A DNA stretch of 16,022 nt, taken from the NCBI GenBank assembly GCA_034429275.1, contig DAOUFU010000231.1:1-16022 (forward strand). The letters are read 5' to 3'. Position 1 is the stretch's first letter. Each line of letters begins with the position of its first letter. Positions 7,434 through 13,695 of the stretch are shown here, one piece after another. Both the position numbers and the translations under genes were made by a program. The stretch is from DAOUFU01 sp034429275 (lineage in GTDB: Bacteria; Chloroflexota; Anaerolineae; Aggregatilineales; Aggregatilineaceae). A model generated the notes under the pieces. It had not been told where the DNA came from, did not search any database, and saw only the letters and a program-made list of their open reading frames with translations.

Positions 7434-9533
7434 TTAGCCTTTCAGGATCAGCCGCAGGTCCAGCGCCACCGCGCCGCGCCCACGCTCATAGACCATGAGC
7501 GGGTTAATATCCATCTCGACGATCTCCGGGAAGTCCGTCACCATCTGCCCGATCCGCAGCAGCGTATCGACCAGCGCCTCCTGGTCCGAGGCCGGACGCC
7601 CACGCACGCCGCGCAGCAGCGCCTTCGACCGAATCTCGTTCAGCATCTCCTGCGCGTCTTCTTTGCCAAAGGGCGCGATCCGGAAGGTCACGTCCTTCAT
7701 CACCTCTACCAGAATACCACCTAAGCCAAAAGTCACCAATGGGCCAAATTGCGGATCGCGGCTCATCCCAACCAGCAGTTCGACACCATCCGTCGGCACC
7801 ATTTCCTGCACCAGGCAGCCCCAGATGCGCGCATCCGGCACGTACCGCGTCGCCCGGTAAACGATCAGGTCAAAGGCGTCGCGCACTTCGCTCGCGTTGC
7901 GCAGCCCGACCTTCACACCGCCCACGTCCGTCTTGTGCAGAATATCCGGGCTGGCGATCTTGAGCACCACCGGGTAGCCCATCTCGTTGGCTGCGGCGAT
8001 CGCATCATCGGCAGTCGGGGCCAGCCGGCTCTGCGGCAGCCGGATGCCGTATGCATGCGCGACGGCCTGCGCTTCGGCTTCCGTCACGGCGACGCGCTTC
8101 TCGGCGCGGATCTTGTCGAATACCTCGCGCACCGCCGCGCGGTCTACCTCAAATTCGACCATCGTCGCGTCGGCCTTGGTGCGCGCCCGGTTATAATCGC
8201 GCATGGCGGCGAAGGCGGATGCGGCCTGTTCGGGGAAGTGATAGTTCGGGATGCCGTAACTGTTCAAGACATCTTCGCCGGCCTTTGCCCGTTCCTCACC
8301 CATGAACGCACCCAGCACCGGCTTATCAATCCGCTGGCTGACCATGCCCACCGCGTTCGCCGTCTCGACGATGTCGGTCATCGACTGCGGCGTCACGATG
8401 CACAGAATACCATCCACGTTCGGGTCCTGCGCCACGATCTCCAGCGCCGCCGAGTACCGGTCGCTCCGCGCATCCCCCAGCACATCGACCGGGTTAGCCG
8501 AACTCGCCGCTTCCGGCAGCACAGAGTCCAGTTTCTGAATGGTTTCGCGCTCCAGCCGGGCGAGCTGCATCCCGCGCCGCTCCAGCATATCCGTCGCCAG
8601 GATGCCGGGGCCGCCCGCGTTGGTCAGGATGGCGATCCGGTCACCCTTCAGCAGCGGCTGGTTGGCGAAGGCGCGCGCGTTATCGAACAACTCTTGCAGC
8701 GAATTCATGCGCAGCACGCCCGCCTGGTAGAAAGCCGCATCATAGGCCGCTTCCGCGCCTGCCAGCGATCCCGTATGGCTCGACACCGCTCGCGACCCCG
8801 ATTCGGTCACGCCGCTCTTCAGCACCAGGATCGGCTTCTTGCGGCTGACCTGTCGCGCCACCCGGATGAACTCCGGCCCGTTCGGCAGCCCTTCGACATA
8901 GGCCAGGATCACGCGCGTATTCGGATCGTCAGCCCAGTCCAGCATCAGGTCTGTTTCGGCCACGTCCGCCTTGTTGCCCAGGCTCACAAAGCGGCTGAAG
9001 CCCAGGTCGCGCGAGGCCATCGCCCAGTCAATGATGGCGGTTTGCAGCGCGCCCGACTGCGACATAAACGAGATTTTGCCCTGCGGCGGCGTCCCGGCGG
9101 CAAAGGTTGCGTTCATGGGCGTGAACAGGTCCATGATGCCGAGGCAGTTCGGACCAATCACCCGGATGCCATATTTCTTCGCAATCTCTTTAACTTCTTC
9201 TTCGCGTTCGGCCCCTTCGACACTCGCCTCGCGGAACCCCGCAGTGATCACCACCACGGCGCGGACCCCCTTCTCGCCGCAGTCGCGCATCGCCTGCGGT
9301 ACATAGTTGTAGGGAATCACGATCACGGCCAGGTCCGGCACTTCAGGCAGGTCCAACACCGAGGGATAGGCCTTATGCCCATAGATTTCGCTGGCTTTGG
9401 GGTTGATCGGATAAATCGACCCCCTATAGCCTGACTCAATGATATTAGCGAGCACGGTATAGCCCAGCTTCACGGGATCGGTGCTGGCTCCGATAACTGC
9501 CACTGCATTGGGTTGAAAGAATGCTTCGAGCAT
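7434..9533 (-). CDS. ADP-forming acetyl/acyl-CoA synthetase, fused alpha-beta form
   Basis: A 699-residue cytosolic acyl-CoA synthetase (NDP-forming) running acetyl-CoA + ADP + Pi to acetate + CoA + ATP, or the reverse. The start MLEAFFQPNAVAVIGAS at 9533 matches the usual family start and has GGGAG about 7 bases upstream; in-frame ATGs at 9572 and 9680 would only add an unconserved leader. Domains: CoA-binding Rossmann domain (about 5-135, with AVIGAS and IGPNCLG), two succinyl-CoA-ligase-like domains (about 150-450, with SQSGALQTAI and SSHTGSLAG carrying the phospho-acceptor His253), and an ATP-grasp domain (about 480-699, with HKTDVGGVKVGL and FGLGGILVEVMKDV). Acyl substrate range cannot be told. 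A terminator-like hairpin and the P-loop/DRTGG gene follow. Confidence 0.95.
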   Translation of the reverse strand: MLEAFFQPNAVAVIGASTDPVKLGYTVLANIIESGYRGSIYPINPKASEIYGHKAYPSVLDLPEVPDLAVIVIPYNYVPQAMRDCGEKGVRAVVVITAGFREASVEGAEREEEVKEIAKKYGIRVIGPNCLGIMDLFTPMNATFAAGTPPQGKISFMSQSGALQTAIIDWAMASRDLGFSRFVSLGNKADVAETDLMLDWADDPNTRVILAYVEGLPNGPEFIRVARQVSRKKPILVLKSGVTESGSRAVSSHTGSLAGAEAAYDAAFYQAGVLRMNSLQELFDNARAFANQPLLKGDRIAILTNAGGPGILATDMLERRGMQLARLERETIQKLDSVLPEAASSANPVDVLGDARSDRYSAALEIVAQDPNVDGILCIVTPQSMTDIVETANAVGMVSQRIDKPVLGAFMGEERAKAGEDVLNSYGIPNYHFPEQAASAFAAMRDYNRARTKADATMVEFEVDRAAVREVFDKIRAEKRVAVTEAEAQAVAHAYGIRLPQSRLAPTADDAIAAANEMGYPVVLKIASPDILHKTDVGGVKVGLRNASEVRDAFDLIVYRATRYVPDARIWGCLVQEMVPTDGVELLVGMSRDPQFGPLVTFGLGGILVEVMKDVTFRIAPFGKEDAQEMLNEIRSKALLRGVRGRPASDQEALVDTLLRIGQMVTDFPEIVEMDINPLMVYERGRGAVALDLRLILKG

Positions 9534-9635
9534 AGAGACTCCCAGGGTTGGACCACTATACGAAACGGTCATGGCGGTACCTTTCAGTATACCCGGCACA
9601 AGGGTCGCCTGACCCCTCGCCCGGCGATTGAGTGA

Positions 9636-9667
9636 CGGATAACCCGTCCAGGCCTGGGGATTATCCG
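9636..9667 (-). promoter_or_regulatory. Hairpin in the possible synthetase leader
   Basis: CGGATAA (9636-9642) pairs perfectly with TTATCCG (9661-9667); the loop itself contains the palindrome CCAGGCCTGG (9648-9657). If transcription starts from the TATAAT at 9725-9730, this lies inside a leader of about 185 bases ahead of the synthetase. Whether it regulates anything is unknown. Confidence 0.3.
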
Positions 9668-9780
9668 ATGACAGGTTCAAATCTGCGCCGCTTGTGAAAT
9701 CGCGCGCAGTCCAGGCTGCCAGCCATTATACCGCCCCATTAGGACCCTGACATAGAGAGAAGTCACTACCCCGACTGTCA

Positions 9781-9857
9781 AATTACATTCCACCAGGGCA
9801 CCGCTCTGATTCTCCCCTGCCGGGCGGCTTCGGCCTCCGCCTGCCCTGCTGGTAATT
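9781..9857. repeat. Nested inverted repeat with a TTCG loop
   Basis: AATTAC (9781-9786) pairs with GTAATT (9852-9857), and CAGGGCA (9794-9800) with TGCCCTG (9842-9848). At the centre GGC-TTCG-GCC forms a stable tetraloop inside GC-rich flanks. The element ends about 15 bases before the possible -10 of the cysteine desulfurase gene. Orientation cannot be decided because both strands fold. Confidence 0.45.
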
Positions 9858-9871
9858 CGAACTGATTGCGC

Positions 9872-9877
9872 TACAAT
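9872..9877 (+). promoter_or_regulatory. Possible -10 box for the cysteine desulfurase gene
   Basis: TACAAT lies 47 bases before the ATG at 9924. No good -35 is found at 16-18 bases upstream (best CTGGTA). It matches the sharp rise in coding on the plus strand but is weak evidence alone. Confidence 0.3.
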
Positions 9878-9923
9878 CCCCCTATCGATTGCTGCTCTCT
9901 CGGCCCGCAGGACGAATCGCGCC

Positions 9924-11108
9924 ATGCCACCCATCTACCTCGACCACAGCGCCACCACACCGCTTGATCCTCGCGTGCTCGAAGCGATGCTGCCCACCTT
10001 TGGCCCGGAGTTTGGCAATGCGATGGCCATTCATGCCCAGGGCCGCGCTGCCGATCATGCCATCGATACCGCCCGCCGCACGCTGGCCGGGCTGCTCGGC
10101 TGTGCGCCCGGTGAGATCGTCTTCACCTCCGGCGGCACCGAGAGCGACAATCTCGCCCTGCGCGGCGTGGCCTATGCCGCCCACGCCGAAGATCGCCCGT
10201 TTACCCTGATCACCACCCCCGTCGAGCATCCGGCCATCGCCGCGACTGCCCGCCATGTCGCCGCAGCGATGGGGGCCGGGCTGCGCATCGTCCCGGTAGA
10301 CCGTTTTGGCCGCGTCGATCCCGACGATCTGCACGCCGCCCTCCAAACCCTGCCGCCCAAAGGACTCACTCTCGTCACCATCATTCACGGCAGCAACGAG
10401 ATCGGCACGATCAATCCCATCGCCGAATTGGCCGCCATCGCCCACCAGCACGGCGCGCTCTTCCACACCGATGCCGTCCAGAGCGCCGCCCAGTTGCCGA
10501 TCGACGTGGGCGCGCTCGGTGTCGATCTGCTCTCTCTCTCCGCGCACAAATTTTACGGGCCGAAGGGAGTCGGCGCGCTGGTGGTGCGGTCGGGCACCGC
10601 CCTGATGCCCGCACAAACCGGCGGCAGCCACGAAGAAGGGCTGCGCGCGGGCACCCACAACACGCCCGGCATCGTCGGGCTGGCGACGGCCTTTGCGCTC
10701 AACCGCGAAGCGCTGACTGATGGAACCGCGCACATGGTCGCGCTGCGTGACCGCCTCATAGACGGCGTGCTGTCCGCCGTGCCGGAATCCGTCCTCACCG
10801 GCCACCCCACTGAGCGGCTGCCCGGTCATGCCAGCTTCGCCTTCCGCCATCTCGAAGCCAACACCCTGCTGATGCTGCTCGATGGGCAGGGAATTGCCGC
10901 CTCGTCGGGCAGCGCTTGCCAGGTGGGCAGCACGCGCCCTGCCCCCGTGCTCGAAGCCATTGGCCTCGGCCCGGACTGGACTCGCGGCGGCCTGCGCCTG
11001 ACTCTGGGCCTTCACACCCGCCCCGACGAAATCGACACGGTGATCGCCCTGCTGCCCGACATCGTCGAGCGCACGCGGCGGCTTCGCACCTTCACCGCCA
11101 TTTCCTGA
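9924..11108 (+). CDS. Cysteine desulfurase, IscS/NifS type
   Basis: A 394-residue PLP enzyme releasing sulfur from L-cysteine as a protein persulfide plus alanine, in the cytosol. Start MPPIYLDHSATTPLDP is the typical first strand of the family. Seen: FTSGGTESDNLAL (67-79), His102 over the cofactor ring in PVEHPA, HTDAVQSAAQ (181-190), the PLP lysine Lys209 in SLSAHKFYGPKG, RAGTHNTPGIVG (241-252) and catalytic Cys332 in SSGSACQVGSTRPAPVL. The SSGSAC-x-x-G-S loop places it in class I (IscS/NifS), not SufS. Its best-supported job here is feeding sulfur to MnmA, encoded 90 bases downstream; a role in Fe-S assembly is also possible, but no scaffold gene is nearby. Confidence 0.95.
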   Translation: MPPIYLDHSATTPLDPRVLEAMLPTFGPEFGNAMAIHAQGRAADHAIDTARRTLAGLLGCAPGEIVFTSGGTESDNLALRGVAYAAHAEDRPFTLITTPVEHPAIAATARHVAAAMGAGLRIVPVDRFGRVDPDDLHAALQTLPPKGLTLVTIIHGSNEIGTINPIAELAAIAHQHGALFHTDAVQSAAQLPIDVGALGVDLLSLSAHKFYGPKGVGALVVRSGTALMPAQTGGSHEEGLRAGTHNTPGIVGLATAFALNREALTDGTAHMVALRDRLIDGVLSAVPESVLTGHPTERLPGHASFAFRHLEANTLLMLLDGQGIAASSGSACQVGSTRPAPVLEAIGLGPDWTRGGLRLTLGLHTRPDEIDTVIALLPDIVERTRRLRTFTAIS

Positions 11109-11198
11109 GCCTGGCAGGCGCGCTTCTTTTGTTGCTAAAATATCGCCGTCAGGCCCATGCTCAACCGTCCGATAGCTTTTCGGAGTCTCCAGGTTCTA

Positions 11199-12281
11199 AT
11201 GACTCGATCCCCTCACGTAGTCGTCGCCATGAGCGGCGGCGTTGATAGCTCGGTCGCAGCAGTGCTGCTCAAACAGCAGGGCTGCACCGTCACCGGCATG
11301 ATGATGCGCCTCTGGTCCGAAGACTGCGGCACCGGCGGATCGAACCGCTGCTGCACGCCCGACCAGATGGCCGACGCCCGCCGGATCGCCGCGCAGTTGG
11401 GCATCCCCTTCTACGTCATCGATACCCAGCAGGTGTTCCGTAGCACCATCGTTCAGTTCTTCATCGACCGCTATGCCGCGGGCGATACGCCCAACCCCTG
11501 CCTGGAATGCAACCGCCACATCCGCTTTGAGTGGCTGTTGAACCACGCGCTCGCGCTGGGGGCCGATTATCTCGCCACCGGCCACTATGCCCGCGTCATC
11601 CACCAGGACGACGGCTCCGCCCGCCTGTTCATGGGCCGCGACCCGCTCAAAGACCAGAGCTACGTCCTCAGCGTGCTGACCCAGGACAAACTGCGCCGCG
11701 CCTTGTTCCCGGTCGGCGACCTGACCAAACCGGAGGTCCGCCGCATCGCTGCCGAGGCCGGTCTGCCCGTTGCCAGCAAGCACGACAGCCAGGACCTCTG
11801 CTTCCTCGCCGATGGCGATTATCGCCGATTCTTGCGCCAGCACGCGCCCGGCGCGATCCGTCCTGGACCCATCCTCACCCGCGATGGCCGCACCCTCGGC
11901 GAGCACAGCGGCCTGCCCCACTACACCATCGGCCAGCGTAAAGGGCTGGGCCTCAGCTTCGCCGAGCCGCTCTATGTTCTGGAACTGGACGCCTCACGCA
12001 ATGCGTTGATTGTGGGGACTCAAGAGGAACTGGGGCGCGACGGGCTGCGCGCCAACCGGGTGAATTGGGTGAGTGGCAGCGCCCCGGCGGACCCCTTCCG
12101 CGCCGCCGTGAAGATTCGCTACAAGGCCCAACCCGCCCCGGCCCTGGTGACTCCGCTCGGCACGGACCAGTTCGAAGCGGTGTTCGATGCACCCCTGCGC
12201 GATATTACGCCCGGCCAGGGCGCGGTGATCTACGACGGCGACGAGGTGCTCGGCGGCGGCATCATCAGCCGTGTGCTGTAG
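11199..12281 (+). CDS. mnmA: tRNA-specific 2-thiouridylase MnmA
   Basis: A 360-residue cytosolic enzyme that adenylates U34 of Lys, Glu and Gln tRNAs and replaces its oxygen with sulfur. The start MTRSPHVVVAMSGGVDSS at 11199 puts the PP-loop (SGGVDSS, 12-18) at the normal distance; an ATG at 11157 would add 14 unconserved residues. AGG lies five bases before 11199. The two catalytic cysteines are Cys101 in NPCLECN and Cys201 in SQDLCFL. Also seen: ATGHYAR (126-132), GRDPLKDQSYVL (146-157), and HYTIGQRKGLG opening the C-terminal tRNA-binding part. A CC pair at 51-52 (NRCCTPDQMADAR) is the short insert found in a subset of MnmA proteins. The cysteine desulfurase upstream is the likely sulfur donor. 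Confidence 0.96.
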   Translation: MTRSPHVVVAMSGGVDSSVAAVLLKQQGCTVTGMMMRLWSEDCGTGGSNRCCTPDQMADARRIAAQLGIPFYVIDTQQVFRSTIVQFFIDRYAAGDTPNPCLECNRHIRFEWLLNHALALGADYLATGHYARVIHQDDGSARLFMGRDPLKDQSYVLSVLTQDKLRRALFPVGDLTKPEVRRIAAEAGLPVASKHDSQDLCFLADGDYRRFLRQHAPGAIRPGPILTRDGRTLGEHSGLPHYTIGQRKGLGLSFAEPLYVLELDASRNALIVGTQEELGRDGLRANRVNWVSGSAPADPFRAAVKIRYKAQPAPALVTPLGTDQFEAVFDAPLRDITPGQGAVIYDGDEVLGGGIISRVL

Positions 12282-12289
12282 CGCCTCGG

Positions 12290-12303
12290 CAGTTGATCAA
12301 CTG
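12290..12303. repeat. 14-bp perfect palindrome between convergent genes
   Basis: CAGTTGATCAACTG spans the 15-base gap between the mnmA stop and the stop of the convergent A24 peptidase gene, and includes the latter's final codons. No T run follows on the plus strand (TTGAACAAAAACG). It could serve as a shared 3' hairpin, but the stem is short. Confidence 0.35.
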
Positions 12304-13088
12304 TTGAACAAAAACGCGCGCACGTCCTCGCGGAACAACAGCAGCACCAGCGTGCCAAACACGATATACGGGCCATAGGGCAGCGGCGTGAACCACTTGT
12401 AGCGCCGCCCGATCACCATGCTGAGCAGCACATACAGGATCGCGCCCGCCGCCCCTGCGAATACGATCACCACCGTCGCCACCAGGAACGCCTGCCAGCC
12501 GATCATGAACCCGCTCAGCGTCGCCAGCATCACGTCGCCGAAGCCAAACGCGACCGTGTTTTTGCGCGTCGCCGTGGTGAACAGTATCCCACCCAGGAAC
12601 ATCACAAAAAAGATGCCGAACCCCACCAGGCCGCCCAGCAAAAAGGTCGAGGTAGGCTTGTCGTGCAGCGGCGCAACCAGGCTGATCAGCACCGCCAGCA
12701 CGCACGAGGGCACAATCACCACGAACAGAATCAGCTTGTGCTCGATGTCAATCACCGTGATCAGCATCAGGATGGCGCTGTAGATCAGCCAGGTCGGGAT
12801 CGAACGCTCACCGGGGAATCCGGCTACGATAGCCGCATACAGCAGCGCGGTCGCCACCTCCACCACCGGGTGACGCCAGCTCAGCGCGGGCGCGTCCGGG
12901 CGGCCTGCCGGGCGGCGCTGACCGCTGGCGAACGCGGCCAGCCCCAGCCACGCGCTGACGGGGCGCGGCGTGCCATCTGGATAATGCGGCAGTTGCGGCT
13001 TTTGGCGCGCGGGCAAATCATCGGCCAATGCGTTGATTGCAGCGCCGACCACCAATCCGAGTACCCCGGCCAGAATCGTCCATACCAT
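12297..13088 (-). CDS. A24-family prepilin-peptidase-like membrane protease
   Basis: A 263-residue polytopic membrane protein resembling PilD/type IV prepilin peptidase. The N-terminus GLVVGAAINALADDLP echoes the GSFLNV-x-x-x-RLP start of the family, and SWRHPVVEVATALLYA echoes the start of the second PilD segment. The two catalytic aspartates are present: Asp114 in TVIDIEHKLI and Asp185 in GFGDVM. Two departures: residues 25-72, where PilD carries two CxxC pairs for zinc and methyltransfer, contain no cysteine, and the usual Lys of GxGDxK is Met187. It may therefore cleave but not N-methylate prepilins, or act on another substrate. No pilin gene is in the window. An AAGGGA lies about 10 bases before the start; the small membrane gene ends 43 bases upstream. 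Confidence 0.8.
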   Translation of the reverse strand: MVWTILAGVLGLVVGAAINALADDLPARQKPQLPHYPDGTPRPVSAWLGLAAFASGQRRPAGRPDAPALSWRHPVVEVATALLYAAIVAGFPGERSIPTWLIYSAILMLITVIDIEHKLILFVVIVPSCVLAVLISLVAPLHDKPTSTFLLGGLVGFGIFFVMFLGGILFTTATRKNTVAFGFGDVMLATLSGFMIGWQAFLVATVVIVFAGAAGAILYVLLSMVIGRRYKWFTPLPYGPYIVFGTLVLLLFREDVRAFLFNS

Positions 13089-13131
13089 GATTACCGGTCC
13101 CTTTCTTGAGTCACTTCACACACCCCCTGCC

Positions 13132-13308
13132 CTAATGCAGCATCCGGGGTTTGCCTTCGGGCCGGTCCAGGATGGTCGGCGGTGTCGCGGTGGGCGACCC
13201 TGGCGGTGCGGGCAGCAGCGTCAGTGAGCTGGTCAGCACAATCAGGCCGATCACCAGGGCCGTCAGGATGAACAGCAGCACCCGGTTGAATGAAGTGGTT
13301 GATTGCAT
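13132..13308 (-). CDS. Small single-helix membrane protein, 58 residues
   Basis: An ATG at 13308 opens a 58-codon frame starting MQSTTSFNRVLLFILT, with AGAGGA about 6 bases upstream and a TATAAT box 20 bases upstream. Residues 10-32 are one hydrophobic helix, followed by a Pro/Thr-rich stretch (PAPPGSPTATPPT) and a basic end (RPEGKPRMLH). I do not recognise a family. Its position behind a good promoter and just ahead of the A24 peptidase gene on the same strand argues that it is real and cotranscribed. It lacks the GFTLxE motif of a prepilin, so it is not an obvious substrate of the peptidase. Confidence 0.6.
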   Translation of the reverse strand: MQSTTSFNRVLLFILTALVIGLIVLTSSLTLLPAPPGSPTATPPTILDRPEGKPRMLH

Positions 13309-13328
13309 AGGTCCTCTCTCGAATCGGC

Positions 13329-13334
13329 ATTATA
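13329..13334 (-). promoter_or_regulatory. -10 box for the small membrane protein and A24 peptidase genes
   Basis: On the minus strand a consensus TATAAT lies 20 bases before the ATG at 13308, giving a leader of only about a dozen bases. The -35 window with a 17-base spacer reads TTTTCG, a weak match. Confidence 0.5.
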
Positions 13335-13404
13335 CCATCGTGCGCGCCTGCCGAAAAACGCCCCCACCCAGGGCAAACGCATCAAAATTCGGACATCGCC
13401 AGAG

Positions 13405-13423
13405 GCGTCCCCTGCAGGGACGC
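13405..13423 (+). repeat. GC-rich hairpin in intergenic region
   Basis: GCGTCCC (13405-13411) pairs perfectly with GGGACGC (13417-13423) around the loop CTGCA. It is followed by AGCCG-TC-CGGCT, a second smaller inverted repeat. The purpose is unknown; it may be part of a small RNA ending at the next hairpin. Confidence 0.4.
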
Positions 13424-13473
13424 TGAAGCCGTCCGGCTAAGAAAAGTCAAAGAACGCTGTATGCGCCCTTTCT

Positions 13474-13496
13474 AGCGCCATGGATGGCGCTTTGCT
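13474..13496 (+). terminator. Terminator-like hairpin in intergenic region
   Basis: AGCGCC and GGCGCT form a 6-bp stem around the loop ATGGAT, followed on the plus strand by TTGCTTTCC. The T-rich side shows plus orientation. No protein gene ends nearby on that strand, so it would close a short untranslated transcript. Confidence 0.4.
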
Positions 13497-13586
13497 TTCC
13501 CTAAGCCTGTGCTCTTCAGGGCCAGGCGATGCGTTAACCGAGACAGTCCTTTTGATGCGATAGCCCTGCGCCCCCACCCTCATCGC

Positions 13587-13623
13587 GTCAGCCTCTGACA
13601 GACCGAAGTCAGCCGGGTGTCAG
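13587..13623 (+). promoter_or_regulatory. GTCAG repeat cluster upstream of the NfeD promoter
   Basis: GTCAG occurs at 13587, 13608 and 13619, with its complement CTGAC at 13595. Start-to-start spacings of the direct copies are 21 and 11 bases, close to two turns and one turn of helix, and the last copy ends 9 bases before the -35. That is the arrangement expected of an activator or response-regulator site; no regulator gene is present to name it. Confidence 0.4.
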
Positions 13624-13632
13624 TCAAAACCA

Positions 13633-13661
13633 TTGCCCGCACACTGCGTAAATCCTATAAT
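13633..13661 (+). promoter_or_regulatory. Sigma-70-type promoter for the NfeD-flotillin unit
   Basis: TTGCCC at 13633-13638 and TATAAT at 13656-13661 with a 17-base spacer, 35 bases before the ATG of the NfeD-like gene. The leader holds a good ribosome site (AGGCAGGGA). The -35 and spacing are identical to those of the promoter at 1286-1314. Confidence 0.7.
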
Positions 13662-13695
13662 GCTAATAGGTTCGCTGTGAAAGGCAGGGATAACC

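Larger units (their letters stand above)
9534..9923. other. Intergenic region between divergent synthetase and cysteine desulfurase genes
   Basis: About 390 bases with no convincing gene. It holds minus-strand -10-like hexamers TATAGT (9555-9560), TATACT (9586-9591) and TATAAT (9725-9730), none with a good -35; a hairpin at 9636-9667; a larger nested inverted repeat at 9781-9857; and a plus-strand TACAAT at 9872-9877. An 85-codon minus reading frame at 9677-9934 has no recognisable protein and overlaps the desulfurase start, so I leave it out. Confidence 0.6.
13309..13695. other. Structured intergenic region between divergent small-protein and NfeD-like genes
   Basis: About 387 bases with no protein I can support. 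From left to right: a minus-strand TATAAT; an AGGGCAAAC stretch near 13370; a 7-bp hairpin at 13405-13423; a small AGCCG/CGGCT hairpin just after it; a plus-strand terminator-like hairpin at 13474-13496; a possible 8-bp pairing GATGCGAT (13554-13561) with ATCGCGTC (13582-13589); GTCAG/CTGAC repeats at 13587-13623; and the NfeD promoter. It may hold a small RNA, which I cannot name. Confidence 0.5.

Noticed and set aside
7749..9434. A 561-codon plus-strand frame
   Set aside because: Lies wholly antisense to the acetyl-CoA synthetase; rich in His and Arg, with no family motif.
9534..9680. N-terminal extensions of the acetyl-CoA synthetase from ATGs at 9572 or 9680
   Set aside because: The family normally starts at the MLE-x-FF-x-P segment, and the best ribosome site precedes 9533.
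9660..9700. GGTTCAAATC, resembling a tRNA T-loop
   Set aside because: The bases on either side do not form a T stem, and no acceptor, D or anticodon arms fit upstream.
9882..11015. A 377-codon minus-strand frame
   Set aside because: Antisense to the cysteine desulfurase, whose motifs and catalytic residues are complete; the minus frame is Gly/Ala/Arg filler.
13364..13440. Resemblance to a cyclic-di-GMP-I (GEMM) riboswitch: AGGGCAAAC, then GGGACGC, AAGCC and CGGCTAAG
   Set aside because: The short blocks look alike, but the GGGACGC block is locked in a self-contained hairpin, no GNRA-capped stem joins the two halves, and the 3' arm is missing. An Infernal search with RF01051 would settle it; a significant hit would reverse this.
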